Source: Neolewinella aurantiaca
GTDB taxonomy: Bacteria; Bacteroidota; Bacteroidia; Chitinophagales; Saprospiraceae
NCBI RefSeq assembly: GCF_008014675.1
Contig: NZ_VOXD01000024.1
Coordinates: forward strand, 1 to 64,000
Direction of reading: 5' to 3'
Length of the DNA stretch: 64,000 nucleotides
A program made the position numbers and the translations under genes. Below, piece after piece: positions 56,368 to 64,000 of the stretch. Each line of letters begins with the position of its first letter. The stretch's first letter is position 1. The notes beneath the pieces are model-generated. The model did no database searches, was not told the origin of the DNA, and saw only the letters and a list, made by a program, of their open reading frames with translations.

Positions 56368-56781
56368 ATCAAAAGAATTCTCGCAATAGACTATGGCTCC
56401 AAGAAGTGCGGTCTGGCGGCTTCCGACCCTCTGCGCATCATCGCAACGGGCCTGGATACGGTGCCGACCTGGCAGCTTTTTGACTGGCTGGAAAAGTACT
56501 TGGCCACCGAACCCGTTGGGGATCTTGTGATCGGAGAAAGTCTGCATAAAGACGGAACACCGAACAAGATTAATGCTCAGATTGTCGGGTTTGAACGTAA
56601 GTTCGCCAAACTATATCCGGATATTAATTTGCATCGCCAAGACGAGTACCTAACCTCCAAACGCGCTATGCAGGCTATGATTGAATCCGGGGTGCCGCGA
56701 ATGAAGCGACGGGAGAAAGAAAGGGTGGATAAAATTGCCGCTACTATCATTCTTCAGGATTTCATGGAATCTATCCGTTAA
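56368..56781 (+). CDS. yqgF: YqgF/RuvX, Holliday junction resolvase-like nuclease
   Basis: A protein of the RNase H-fold YqgF family, implicated in 16S rRNA maturation. The conserved start KRILAIDYGSKKCGLAASDPL, with the catalytic Asp in AIDYG, lies upstream of the first GTG (56461). No ATG, GTG or TTG exists between it and the stop TAA at 56359; the codons there are CAG ATT ATC AAA AGA. An ATC start at 56368 gives 137 residues, the normal length. ATT at 56365 is the alternative. Further motifs: VIGESLHKDG and HRQDEYLTSKRA. It is followed by def, 48 nt on. Confidence 0.9.
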   Translation: MKRILAIDYGSKKCGLAASDPLRIIATGLDTVPTWQLFDWLEKYLATEPVGDLVIGESLHKDGTPNKINAQIVGFERKFAKLYPDINLHRQDEYLTSKRAMQAMIESGVPRMKRREKERVDKIAATIILQDFMESIR

Positions 56782-56829
56782 GGTCTACTTTTGCCGCCGT
56801 TAATGATTTGAGACGTAATAAAAAAACAC

Positions 56830-57384
56830 ATGATTCTTCCAATTTATGCCTACGGCCAGCCTGTGCTGAAAAAAGTGGCAAAAAATATCTCTCCTGATTA
56901 TGAGGGCCTGGAACAACTGATCGCAGACATGTGGGAGACCATGGAAAACGCCAACGGCGTTGGACTGGCGGCCCCGCAAATAGGCAAAGACATTCGTCTT
57001 TTCATAATCGACAGCGCACCGATGTTCGATGAGGGCGAAGAAGACAAAGGCCTCAAAATGGTATTCATCAACGCCGAAATAATCGAAGAATCGGGTAAAG
57101 ATGTATCTTATTCCGAAGGCTGCCTCAGTATTCCGGAAATCACCGGAGACGTCGAACGCCCCGAAACCATCGTGATGACCTGGCTCGACGAAAATTTTGA
57201 GCCCCACGAGGCTACCTTCACGGATATGAACGCCCGGGTAATTCAGCACGAATACGATCACATCGAGGGTATTCTGTTTACCGAACACCTCAAGCCGCTC
57301 AAAAAGCGAATGGTGAAACGCCGGCTGGAAAAAATCCGGAAAGGTGAAATCCATCCTGATTACCGAATGAAGTTCATCAGGTAA
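56830..57384 (+). CDS. def: Peptide deformylase
   Basis: A 184-residue metal enzyme that removes the formyl group from nascent proteins. All three family motifs are present: GVGLAAPQIG (about 40-49), EGCLS (metal Cys) and QHEYDHIEG (HExxH). It follows yqgF on the same strand, a common pairing in this phylum. A terminator follows. Confidence 0.96.
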   Translation: MILPIYAYGQPVLKKVAKNISPDYEGLEQLIADMWETMENANGVGLAAPQIGKDIRLFIIDSAPMFDEGEEDKGLKMVFINAEIIEESGKDVSYSEGCLSIPEITGDVERPETIVMTWLDENFEPHEATFTDMNARVIQHEYDHIEGILFTEHLKPLKKRMVKRRLEKIRKGEIHPDYRMKFIR

Positions 57385-57390
57385 AACAGC

Positions 57391-57436
57391 AAGCCAGGGA
57401 GCTTGGAATTAATTTCCGGCTCCCTGGCTTTTTTCT
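57391..57436 (+). terminator. Terminator of yqgF-def
   Basis: AAGCCAGGGAGC pairs with GCTCCCTGGCTT (12 bp) and is followed by a T-run. It may also serve the convergent DUF2461 gene. Confidence 0.93.
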
Positions 57437-57452
57437 TTCCTGCTTCTGGTTA

Positions 57453-58145
57453 TTACACGATCAACTCGCCGTTGGCATCGGTCGTGAGTACTTCCGTGAA
57501 GAAATCGAAAAAAGGCCGGAGGGTCAGCGTTGCTTCGTGCGCCATATCGAGGAAGCCATCGGATAGTACTTCCTCATCCGTGAAATCCCTGCCGGCGTAA
57601 AACTGCTTGTACCGCAGCAGGTCGATGTTTTTATGGTCTTTATCGTAACCTCTCGGAGCGGTCTTCAGTTGTTCCCCCTGGAGCGTGCCGAAAATGCGGA
57701 CGAAGTCTTTATCGTTGATAATCTCGCGAAGTTCCGTGGCATCGATGGCTAACTCTTCGCGCATTCGCTTGAGATCGTGCTTTTCCATGCCGTAAAATCC
57801 GCCGCCGATAAAACTGCGCCAGTCGCCTACGGGAGAGATGTTGTAGTAATAGCCGCCACGCCGCAGTTTGCCATCGCGGACAAACTGGCCGGCAAAGTTG
57901 GTTTTATACGGATCCTTATTCTTGCTGAAGCGGACATCGCGGTAAATCCTGAACATCGATTTTTTGCCGTTCTCGGTAGCCAGTACATCGGTTTCGGACA
58001 GGCGATCCAGCAGGGCCTGAGCAAATTCAGCTACGTTCTCGCGGCCGGCTTCGTACTTGTCTTTGTTCTCCTTGAACCATTCTCGGTCGTTGTTCTTCGC
58101 GAGTTGGTTGAGGAAGCTTAGGGTGGATTTTTTAATTATGGCCAC
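57453..58145 (-). CDS. DUF2461 (TIGR02453) family protein
   Basis: A 230-residue soluble protein. Motifs: FLNQLAKNNDREWFKENKD near the N-terminus, RDVRFSKNKDPYKTNFAGQF, GGYYYNISP and GGGFYGME. These mark the DUF2461 family, of unknown function. The start codon is GTG. It is divergent from the ABC exporter and the two share a palindromic promoter site. Confidence 0.87.
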   Translation of the reverse strand: MAIIKKSTLSFLNQLAKNNDREWFKENKDKYEAGRENVAEFAQALLDRLSETDVLATENGKKSMFRIYRDVRFSKNKDPYKTNFAGQFVRDGKLRRGGYYYNISPVGDWRSFIGGGFYGMEKHDLKRMREELAIDATELREIINDKDFVRIFGTLQGEQLKTAPRGYDKDHKNIDLLRYKQFYAGRDFTDEEVLSDGFLDMAHEATLTLRPFFDFFTEVLTTDANGELIV

Positions 58146-58193
58146 TGGTTATTATTTTGGTTCGTTGGCAAAGTCTCTCTTAGGTCACCGTAA

Positions 58194-58210
58194 CAAAGGT
58201 AGTACCTTTG
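58194..58210. promoter_or_regulatory. Back-to-back divergent promoter boxes
   Basis: CAAAGGTAGTACCTTTG: two perfect TACCTTTG -7 boxes facing away from each other and abutting, forming a palindrome. Each has a TTA about 19-20 nt upstream on its own strand. One would serve the ABC exporter (start 58348), the other the DUF2461 gene (start 58145). Confidence 0.65.
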
Positions 58211-58347
58211 CTACCTCTAATGTGCGGCAGGTGAAATCCCAACGAATCAAAAGACGAGAGCGTTCATTCAGGTGAGCCGGAGGCTATTCAAATACCAACG
58301 CTCCAAAACCCCAACGAACCAACGCTCCAACCGACCAAAGTAAAAAT

Positions 58348-60225
58348 ATGACTTCCTTTCGCCGCTTACTCGGCTATATGGCCAACTACCGCGGCCTCGT
58401 CGCGCTGGCTATTGTATCCAACATTCTTACGGCGGTATTCACGCTGGTGGCCGTGCCTTTGTTTCAGCCTTTTCTCAACCTTTTGTTCGAGCAGGTGGAC
58501 CTGGTGAACACCGCTCCCGAGCGCATCAGTTCGATGGCCGATTTTGAGCACCAGATGAACTACATGCTCAGTCAGTGGATCATCGACCTGGGGAAGGAAA
58601 CCGCGCTGGCGTACGTCTGTGGCTTCATCCTGTTGAGCTTTTTGCTGAAAAACCTTTTTCGCTACTTGGCCTTGTTCTTCATGTCGCCGGTGCGGAGCGG
58701 TGTTATCCGCGACCTGCGCAACGAGCTCTATGCCCACCTCTTACACTTGCCCCTCGGCTATTTTTCGGAAGAACGGAAGGGGAATTTGCTGAGCCGGATT
58801 ACCTCTGATGTACAAGAGGTGGAGGCAAGCATTCTCAACGTCCTCGAAGCGATTTTCCGGGAGCCGTTTATCATCGTGGGAGCCCTCACGTATATGATCG
58901 TGCTCAGCCCGGGCCTGACGGTTTTCGTCTTCGGTCTGATGGTATTTACCGGCGTCGTGATCGGAGGTGTCGGTAAACGGCTGAAGCGGAGCAGCACGGT
59001 GGTTCAGGAAAACCTGGCTGACATTGTCAGCCGTACGGAGGAGAGCCTTGGTGGGCTGCGCATCATCAAAAGTTTTGGTGCCGAAAAATTTCAGGGCGAA
59101 CGGTTCGCCGAACTCAACGATACCTATCGGCGTAGCCTGATTCGTTTGCTTTGGCGTCGTGATCTGTCGAGCCCGCTGACCGAATTCCTGGGCATAGCAA
59201 CGGTCGCGCTTTTGCTCTGGTACGGCTCGCGGCAGGTGTTTGGCGGAGAGATGAGCGGGGGAGCTTTCCTCAGTTTCATTTTCGCTTTTTATATGGTTAT
59301 CGATCCGGCCAAAAACCTCAGTAAGGCCTGGTACAATATCCAGAAAGGCCTGGGCGCACTGGGCCGGGTAGAGGAGGTACTGGACATCGAAAACCCGCTG
59401 CAGCCAACACTCAAACATTTCGAAGAACCAACAGCCCAGCGAAACAAAACTCCAACGAACCAACCAGCCAATACGGCGCGGACGCAGGATGCAATGCAGG
59501 TTGGACTGCGCATCGAAGACGTCAGCTTTCGCTACACACCCGACGCTCCGGATGTACTGAGAAACATCACCATCGATCTGCCGAAGGGCAAAGTGGTTGC
59601 CCTGGTGGGCAACTCCGGCGGCGGGAAATCCACCATCGCCGATTTACTCCCCCGCTTCTATGATCCTACCCTCGGCCGGATCACCCTCGATGGCAAAGAC
59701 CTCCGGGAATACAGCCTCGAAAACGTCCGCAGGCACTTCGGCATCGTATCGCAGGAGGCGATCCTCTTCAACGATACCATCTACAACAACATCGTCTTCG
59801 GCCTGAAGAACATAACCGAGGTACAGGTACACGAAGCCGCCCGTATCGCCAACGCTCACGATTTCATCATTGAAACCCCGAATGGCTACCAGACCAACAT
59901 CGGGGACCGGGGCAGCAAGCTCTCCGGTGGGCAACGCCAGCGCATCACGATTGCCCGTGCCATCCTCCGGAATCCCGACGTACTCATTCTCGACGAAGCC
60001 ACCTCCGCCCTCGATTCCGAATCCGAACGCCTCGTTCAGGATGCGCTCCAAAAACTGATGAACGGCCGCACGGCCCTCGTTATCGCTCACCGACTGAGTA
60101 CCATCCAGAAAGCCGACGAAATCGTTGTGCTCGATCACGGCCGCATCCTCGAACGGGGAACCCACGCCGAATTGCTGGCCCAAGACGGAGCCTACCGCAA
60201 ACTGGTCGAATTACAGGAAGTGTAA
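58348..60225 (+). CDS. MsbA-like ABC exporter (half-transporter)
   Basis: A 625-residue half-transporter with six membrane helices (about 1-320) and a nucleotide-binding domain (about 390-625). Walker A LVGNSGGGKST, signature LSGGQRQR, Walker B VLILDEATSALD and the H-loop IAHRLST are intact. It should act as a dimer, possibly moving lipid (MsbA-like) or drugs. The linker between the parts (about 350-388) is unusual: it contains an R1 repeat and a CCAACGAACCAAC stretch that also occurs in the gap upstream of this gene. Confidence 0.92.
   Translation: MTSFRRLLGYMANYRGLVALAIVSNILTAVFTLVAVPLFQPFLNLLFEQVDLVNTAPERISSMADFEHQMNYMLSQWIIDLGKETALAYVCGFILLSFLLKNLFRYLALFFMSPVRSGVIRDLRNELYAHLLHLPLGYFSEERKGNLLSRITSDVQEVEASILNVLEAIFREPFIIVGALTYMIVLSPGLTVFVFGLMVFTGVVIGGVGKRLKRSSTVVQENLADIVSRTEESLGGLRIIKSFGAEKFQGERFAELNDTYRRSLIRLLWRRDLSSPLTEFLGIATVALLLWYGSRQVFGGEMSGGAFLSFIFAFYMVIDPAKNLSKAWYNIQKGLGALGRVEEVLDIENPLQPTLKHFEEPTAQRNKTPTNQPANTARTQDAMQVGLRIEDVSFRYTPDAPDVLRNITIDLPKGKVVALVGNSGGGKSTIADLLPRFYDPTLGRITLDGKDLREYSLENVRRHFGIVSQEAILFNDTIYNNIVFGLKNITEVQVHEAARIANAHDFIIETPNGYQTNIGDRGSKLSGGQRQRITIARAILRNPDVLILDEATSALDSESERLVQDALQKLMNGRTALVIAHRLSTIQKADEIVVLDHGRILERGTHAELLAQDGAYRKLVELQEV
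59475..59494 (+). repeat. R1 repeat copy (long form) inside ABC exporter gene
   Basis: GGCGCGGACGCAGGATGCAA, one change from the long form, in frame in the linker between membrane and ATPase parts, encoding Ala-Arg-Thr-Gln-Asp-Ala. Confidence 0.9.
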
Positions 60226-60543
60226 GGATGGAAGGGGGGGCAGGGCTGACGCATAGGATTCGATTTTAAGCTTTCAGCTCGAGGTCATAGTCACCACCTA
60301 AGAGCTTGCAACCCAAAACGCGTAGCGTTTTCACTAGCCCATTCCCCGTGGGGAGGGGTTGAAGTGTAGGGTTAACACGGCTTAACTAGCCTATGCGTTA
60401 GCCCTGAAGGGGAGGCTGCCGACCTGTCTGTAGCCAGACTGTAAATTCTTCATTAAAAGGATCCGTGGAGTAAAACTCCTCCACCAGAATAGCGGTAGTG
60501 TTTTACTCCAATTAACAGATTCCTCCAGTATCTTGCCCGTACC
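60226..60543. repeat. Intergenic region with R4 inverted repeat
   Basis: No gene seen in ~320 nt. CAGGGCTGACGCATAGG (60241-60257) and CCTATGCGTTAGCCCTG (60390-60406) are inverted copies with one mismatch; part of the second is also found at 106-120. Between them lie an AAACGC/GCGTTT palindrome (60316-60330) and a CCCC/GGGG hairpin. Promoter of the helicase gene is expected near 60480-60530. Confidence 0.7.
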
Positions 60544-63408
60544 ATGGCAGCAAACTCCCCTCAGTTCCAATACCCCTGGCGGGCCTACCAGGCCCGGGTG
60601 CTGGAGAACCTGCACCTGTACAGCGAAGACCGGCGCGTTCACATCGTGGCTCCTCCGGGAGCAGGGAAAACGGTACTGGGGTTGGAGATCGTTCGTCGTA
60701 TGGCGAAGCAATCGTTGATCCTGTCGCCCAGCCTCACCATCAGAGAGCAATGGGGACAGCGGTACCGCGACGATTTCTGCGCCGACGCAAGCCTGATCTC
60801 CAACGATCTCGATCAACCCGCAACCCTCACCATCGTAACCTATCAGGCCGTTTTCGAATACTTTAAGCGCAACGGTACTTCTGGCCTCGAATGGGTGGAA
60901 GTGCTCGTTGTTGACGAGTGTCATCACCTCCGGAACGAATGGTGGAAAGTGCTCGACGCATTGACGAAAACTTTCCAACCGGAACTCGTAGCGCTCACGG
61001 CTACCCCTCCTTACGATGTGAGCGGCATCGAATGGCGGCGCTACAACAATTTTTGCGGAGAAATAGACGAGGAAATCTCCATTCCGGAACTCGTCAATTC
61101 CGGAGACCTCTGTCCTCATCAGGATTATCTCTATCCCGTTCTGCCCCCCGTAGGCGAAGCAGGAAGGATCAAAGACTGGCAGGAACACAAAGCAGAACTA
61201 CTCGCCGCAATGCATGAGCGTTCGGGCCTCGCGCTTCTCCTTCAGGAGCATCCCTGGCTGGCAAATCCGGAAGAGCACTACGCCGCTATCTTCGAGGAGC
61301 CGGAGTACTTCACCGCTCTCCTGAGTGTTATGAAAGCACAAGGATCTGAACCTCCTGCCTCCGCGCTCGGTGTCCTGCACGGTGAGGCTACCATCGCTCC
61401 GGACCTGGACGATCATTGGGTGAATATCTTTTTACAGAAGGCGCTGCGCAACGATGAATACTTCGACACCACACAGGGGAAGGATTGTCTGCGCCCCTAC
61501 CGCCGCATCATCACAGCGATGGGAGCCTGGAGCCAGGGCAAACTCCTCTTTGAAGGAGATTTGCCACCCGGAGGTAAAACGAAAGCTGAACTCGAAAGTC
61601 CCGGTGCCAAGCTCGCCGCGCTCGTCGAAATTGCCAGGTTCGAGGCCGAAGACCTCGGCGCTGATCTCCGGATGGTAATGCTGACCGATTACATTGACCA
61701 GGAGTTCTTGCCCACTACGGAGCATGACCGGACGGAAATCAACAGGCTTGGCACCATCCCCGTCTTTGAAACCCTCCGCCGCCAAAACAATGAACTATAC
61801 GATGAAGACCTTGCCGTCCTGACCGGAAGCCTGGTCATCATCCCAGCAAAGGCAGAAAGCCGCCTCCTCGAAATGGCTTATGATGAATTACCCGCCAAGC
61901 GGGTAATCCGAACGAAGCCTCTCTTCGAAAACAGCAAATACCTCTTGGTGAATACCGGAGGTTTAGCCAATAAGTATAGTGTAGGTTGGATCACCCAACT
62001 GTTCACCGAAGGGTTCATTCGCATCATCGTGGGTACCAAATCATTACTTGGCGAAGGGTGGGATGCTCCGGTAATCAACAGCCTGGTACTCGCTAATACG
62101 GTGGGTAGTTTTGTGCTCAGCAACCAGATGCGCGGCCGGGCCATCCGGACGGTCAGGGGGAATCCTGATAAAACGGCAAATATCTGGCATCCGGTGGTGG
62201 TCCATCCGGGCGTACGTCAGGGTGGCCCTGACGTTGATCGGCTGCGGAGAAGAATGCGGGCCTTTCCCGGCCCGCGCCTCGACGGTAAGCCCGTCATCCA
62301 GAACGGAATGGCCCGCTTCGGAATAAACTGGGACAAGACTTCGCAGCAGGCAATGGAACTCGTCAGGGACCAAACGCTCCGCTTAGCAACGAAGCGTAAC
62401 GATCTGATCGAAAGCTGGAACACTGCGCTTGCGTCCGGTGCCCAGCTGGTGGAAGCCATCAAACCTCCCGAAGAGCAGTACTACGAAAAAAAAGACCGGC
62501 TTACGCTGCACTACAAAGAGAGTATTGCCCGCTATTTCAAAAACGACTACCGGTCTTCTTTGCGGCAAATCCGAAACGCTACAACTGTCGCTTTGGCTGG
62601 TGTTTATCTGCTGCTGATACTTTCCCCTGATAAAGTTGAATGGTTTGGCTTGGTCGCATCGTTGCTGGCGCTGATTCTTGGCGGGCTTACGCTGAGGCGG
62701 TTCATCCCGATGTACCAAAGATCGAAGAAGCAGCAGCTGGCTGCTCAGGATGAGCAGATCAGGGAACTGGAGTCGGGGATGCCCCGGTACCTGCTTTACT
62801 TTATGTTGCTGATTTTGATTCCGGTGATAAGCAACATCTGGGTTCTGTCGGCTTTCGGTTTCATCTTCTTTGGCTGGATGTTTGCCTTCCTGTTTCTGTA
62901 TGCCGGCAAGGCAATGGCTGCTGCCGCCCGGAGTTACGAGTCACTGTCGGATACCGGCCTGCGCCTGAAAACCTACGGTCGTGCGCTGGCCGAAAGTATG
63001 CAGGCCGCCGGTTTGTTCCACAAGGCAACACCCGACCAACTACGCCTGGAAGAGGACGATGACGAGATGTACCTCTACCTCTCCGGAGCAGAACACCACG
63101 ATACCCACCTGTTCGCCGCAGCACTGGCCGAAATGATGAGTCCCGTTGACAATCCGCGGTACCTGCTGCGCCTCAACCAACCGGAGGGCTGGGCCGAAGG
63201 TGAATATTACCTCGCAGTGCCGTCTGTACTGGGCAACAAAAAAAGAAGCGGAGATCTCGCCAGCCGAATCACCAAAGCGATGAAACACGATTTTCAGCCC
63301 GTCTATACCCGTGAACCCTCCGGCAGACTTCGGTTACTCACCGCCAGGTTGCAAGCCAGTGGCATGGGGGAGACTGCGATGGCTGAGCGTGACATGCTCT
63401 GGCGGTAG
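60544..63408 (+). CDS. SF2 helicase with C-terminal membrane domain
   Basis: A 954-residue protein. Residues about 10-560 are a superfamily 2 helicase: Walker A APPGAGKT (36-43), DECHH (124-128), TATPP and the late QMRGRAIR (527-534). Then, unusually, come two pairs of membrane helices (about 679-716 and 748-790) split by a short basic stretch, and a soluble ~160-residue end not recognised. No signal peptide, so the helicase should be cytoplasmic and tethered to the membrane by its C-terminal half. Substrate (DNA or RNA) unknown. A truncated ATP-grasp gene follows. Confidence 0.85.
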   Translation: MAANSPQFQYPWRAYQARVLENLHLYSEDRRVHIVAPPGAGKTVLGLEIVRRMAKQSLILSPSLTIREQWGQRYRDDFCADASLISNDLDQPATLTIVTYQAVFEYFKRNGTSGLEWVEVLVVDECHHLRNEWWKVLDALTKTFQPELVALTATPPYDVSGIEWRRYNNFCGEIDEEISIPELVNSGDLCPHQDYLYPVLPPVGEAGRIKDWQEHKAELLAAMHERSGLALLLQEHPWLANPEEHYAAIFEEPEYFTALLSVMKAQGSEPPASALGVLHGEATIAPDLDDHWVNIFLQKALRNDEYFDTTQGKDCLRPYRRIITAMGAWSQGKLLFEGDLPPGGKTKAELESPGAKLAALVEIARFEAEDLGADLRMVMLTDYIDQEFLPTTEHDRTEINRLGTIPVFETLRRQNNELYDEDLAVLTGSLVIIPAKAESRLLEMAYDELPAKRVIRTKPLFENSKYLLVNTGGLANKYSVGWITQLFTEGFIRIIVGTKSLLGEGWDAPVINSLVLANTVGSFVLSNQMRGRAIRTVRGNPDKTANIWHPVVVHPGVRQGGPDVDRLRRRMRAFPGPRLDGKPVIQNGMARFGINWDKTSQQAMELVRDQTLRLATKRNDLIESWNTALASGAQLVEAIKPPEEQYYEKKDRLTLHYKESIARYFKNDYRSSLRQIRNATTVALAGVYLLLILSPDKVEWFGLVASLLALILGGLTLRRFIPMYQRSKKQQLAAQDEQIRELESGMPRYLLYFMLLILIPVISNIWVLSAFGFIFFGWMFAFLFLYAGKAMAAAARSYESLSDTGLRLKTYGRALAESMQAAGLFHKATPDQLRLEEDDDEMYLYLSGAEHHDTHLFAAALAEMMSPVDNPRYLLRLNQPEGWAEGEYYLAVPSVLGNKKRSGDLASRITKAMKHDFQPVYTREPSGRLRLLTARLQASGMGETAMAERDMLWR

Positions 63409-63617
63409 CCTCAGGACCGAACAGACCATAAGGGAGAAGCATTATACCTGAACCAAAGTGGTGCGGAATTATTTCATGCTGTCAGCGTAGTGGCTGGACA
63501 GATGCAATGAAAACGAGTGGTAAAATTCCCGATCACCTTGGTTCAGATATGATTTACTAATCATCCTTAAAGTGCTGATCGATCTGGCATACAAGGAGGC
63601 ATCAAAAATTTGATACT
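63409..63617. other. Short intergenic segment
   Basis: About 200 nt between the helicase stop and the ATP-grasp start, AT-richer than its surroundings, with no clear hairpin or gene. Confidence 0.5.
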
Positions 63618-64000
63618 GTGAAAACGCAAACAGCAATTCTCTACCAAAGTGGACCTCCGCCCGAAAAAGACGGGGTGCAGAAGCCAATGAAACCAGGAGG
63701 ATATTCCGACAGTGGTGCTGATGTAGCCTACTGTCTTTTCTCAAATGAGCAAGAGGTCGTCGTTCCTGCGGCCTCTCCTGATCCGGCAAATGATTACGAC
63801 TGGGTTTTTCCGGATTCCGAAGCAGGCATCACCGCTGCGCTAAGCGCAGGCGCAAACGTCTTTTGGTTGAATACGGTTTTGTATACCGGGCACCCAATAG
63901 AAACGTTTTTCTCTGAGGCAATCGAAATAATAGGCCAGCACCCGGACATGGTCGACCTTTTTGACGACAAGGTTTTTACGAATAAGCGGTTAGCGGAAAA
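63618..64000 (+). CDS. ATP-grasp-like protein, 5' part only
   Basis: A gene cut by the window end; 127 residues visible. The GTG start begins MKTQTAILYQSGPPPEKDG. The segment DWVFPDSEAGITAALSAGA resembles the preATP-grasp part, and DLFDDKVFTNKRLAE matches the region where ATP-grasp ligases bind the first phosphate loop (DK.xTN). Related enzymes join an acid to an amine with ATP. Whether it belongs with the helicase is not known. A reverse-strand reading frame over this region is an artefact. Confidence 0.6.
   Translation, partial: MKTQTAILYQSGPPPEKDGVQKPMKPGGYSDSGADVAYCLFSNEQEVVVPAASPDPANDYDWVFPDSEAGITAALSAGANVFWLNTVLYTGHPIETFFSEAIEIIGQHPDMVDLFDDKVFTNKRLAE

Noticed and set aside
63469-63789. 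Minus-strand gene of 106 codons
   Set aside because: It lies opposite the ATP-grasp reading frame, whose motifs are convincing.

Overview
The window looks like chromosomal DNA of a member of the Bacteroidota, probably Saprospiria/Lewinella-like (inferred, not tested by search). Grounds: a large secreted protein with a type IX secretion C-terminal sorting domain, a YtxJ-type bacillithiol-associated protein, LytS/LytTR two-component genes, signal peptides ending in a residue pattern like SAQ, and promoters that fit the Bacteroidota pattern (TTG about 20 nt before TAnnTTTG). Most genes are housekeeping or envelope genes in short operons. No phage, IS transposase, rRNA operon or CRISPR array is visible.

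Layout. 0.3-7.8 kb: SPOR/peptidoglycan-binding protein, App1-type phosphatidate phosphatase, TreS-maltokinase fusion, one orphan. 7.9-17.3 kb: secreted TPR-CHAT protein, RibA, NlpC/P60 lipoprotein, DUF4174 protein, methyltransferase, and a gluzincin-propeller-barrel protein. 16.6-20.2 kb: a minus-strand operon with a LytS-type kinase, a Shewanella-like phosphatase and a LytTR regulator. 20.3-22.5 kb: lipoprotein and 2-oxoglutarate dehydrogenase E2. 22.7-23.95 kb: five tandem 153-nt tRNA-like RNAs with their own predicted promoter and terminator. 24-33.7 kb: zinc-ribbon protein, SET protein, RecX, two MscS channels, RluB, T9SS cargo and Fic. 33.9-48.9 kb: metabolic and membrane genes, a candidate small RNA near 41.1 kb, and HtpG. 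49-56.2 kb: TetR followed by a TolC/MFP/RND efflux operon. 56.3-64 kb: YqgF, peptide deformylase, DUF2461, an MsbA-like ABC exporter, an SF2 helicase with a C-terminal membrane domain, and the start of an ATP-grasp gene.

Two things stand out. First, the tRNA-like array: each unit has a perfect 7-bp acceptor stem, a 3-bp D-stem with GG in the loop, a 5-bp anticodon stem with a GUC loop, a perfect T-arm (TTCGACT loop) and an 85-nt variable region where class II tRNAs have about 10-24 nt. Two sequence types differ by compensatory base-pair changes, so the structure, not just the DNA, is conserved. Second, a 19-20-bp interspersed repeat (GGCGCGGCCGCAGGTGCAA and a one-base-longer form with AGGATGCAA) occurs 14 times, in intergenic regions, in promoter-like positions, and in frame inside five coding sequences. 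A 21-nt relative encodes the signal-peptide end of two unrelated secreted proteins.

Two genes, yqgF and a nucleoside phosphorylase, have conserved N-termini lying upstream of any ATG, GTG or TTG; both would fit an ATC start. Coordinates and reading frames were worked out by eye; family names rest on recognised motifs, not database searches.
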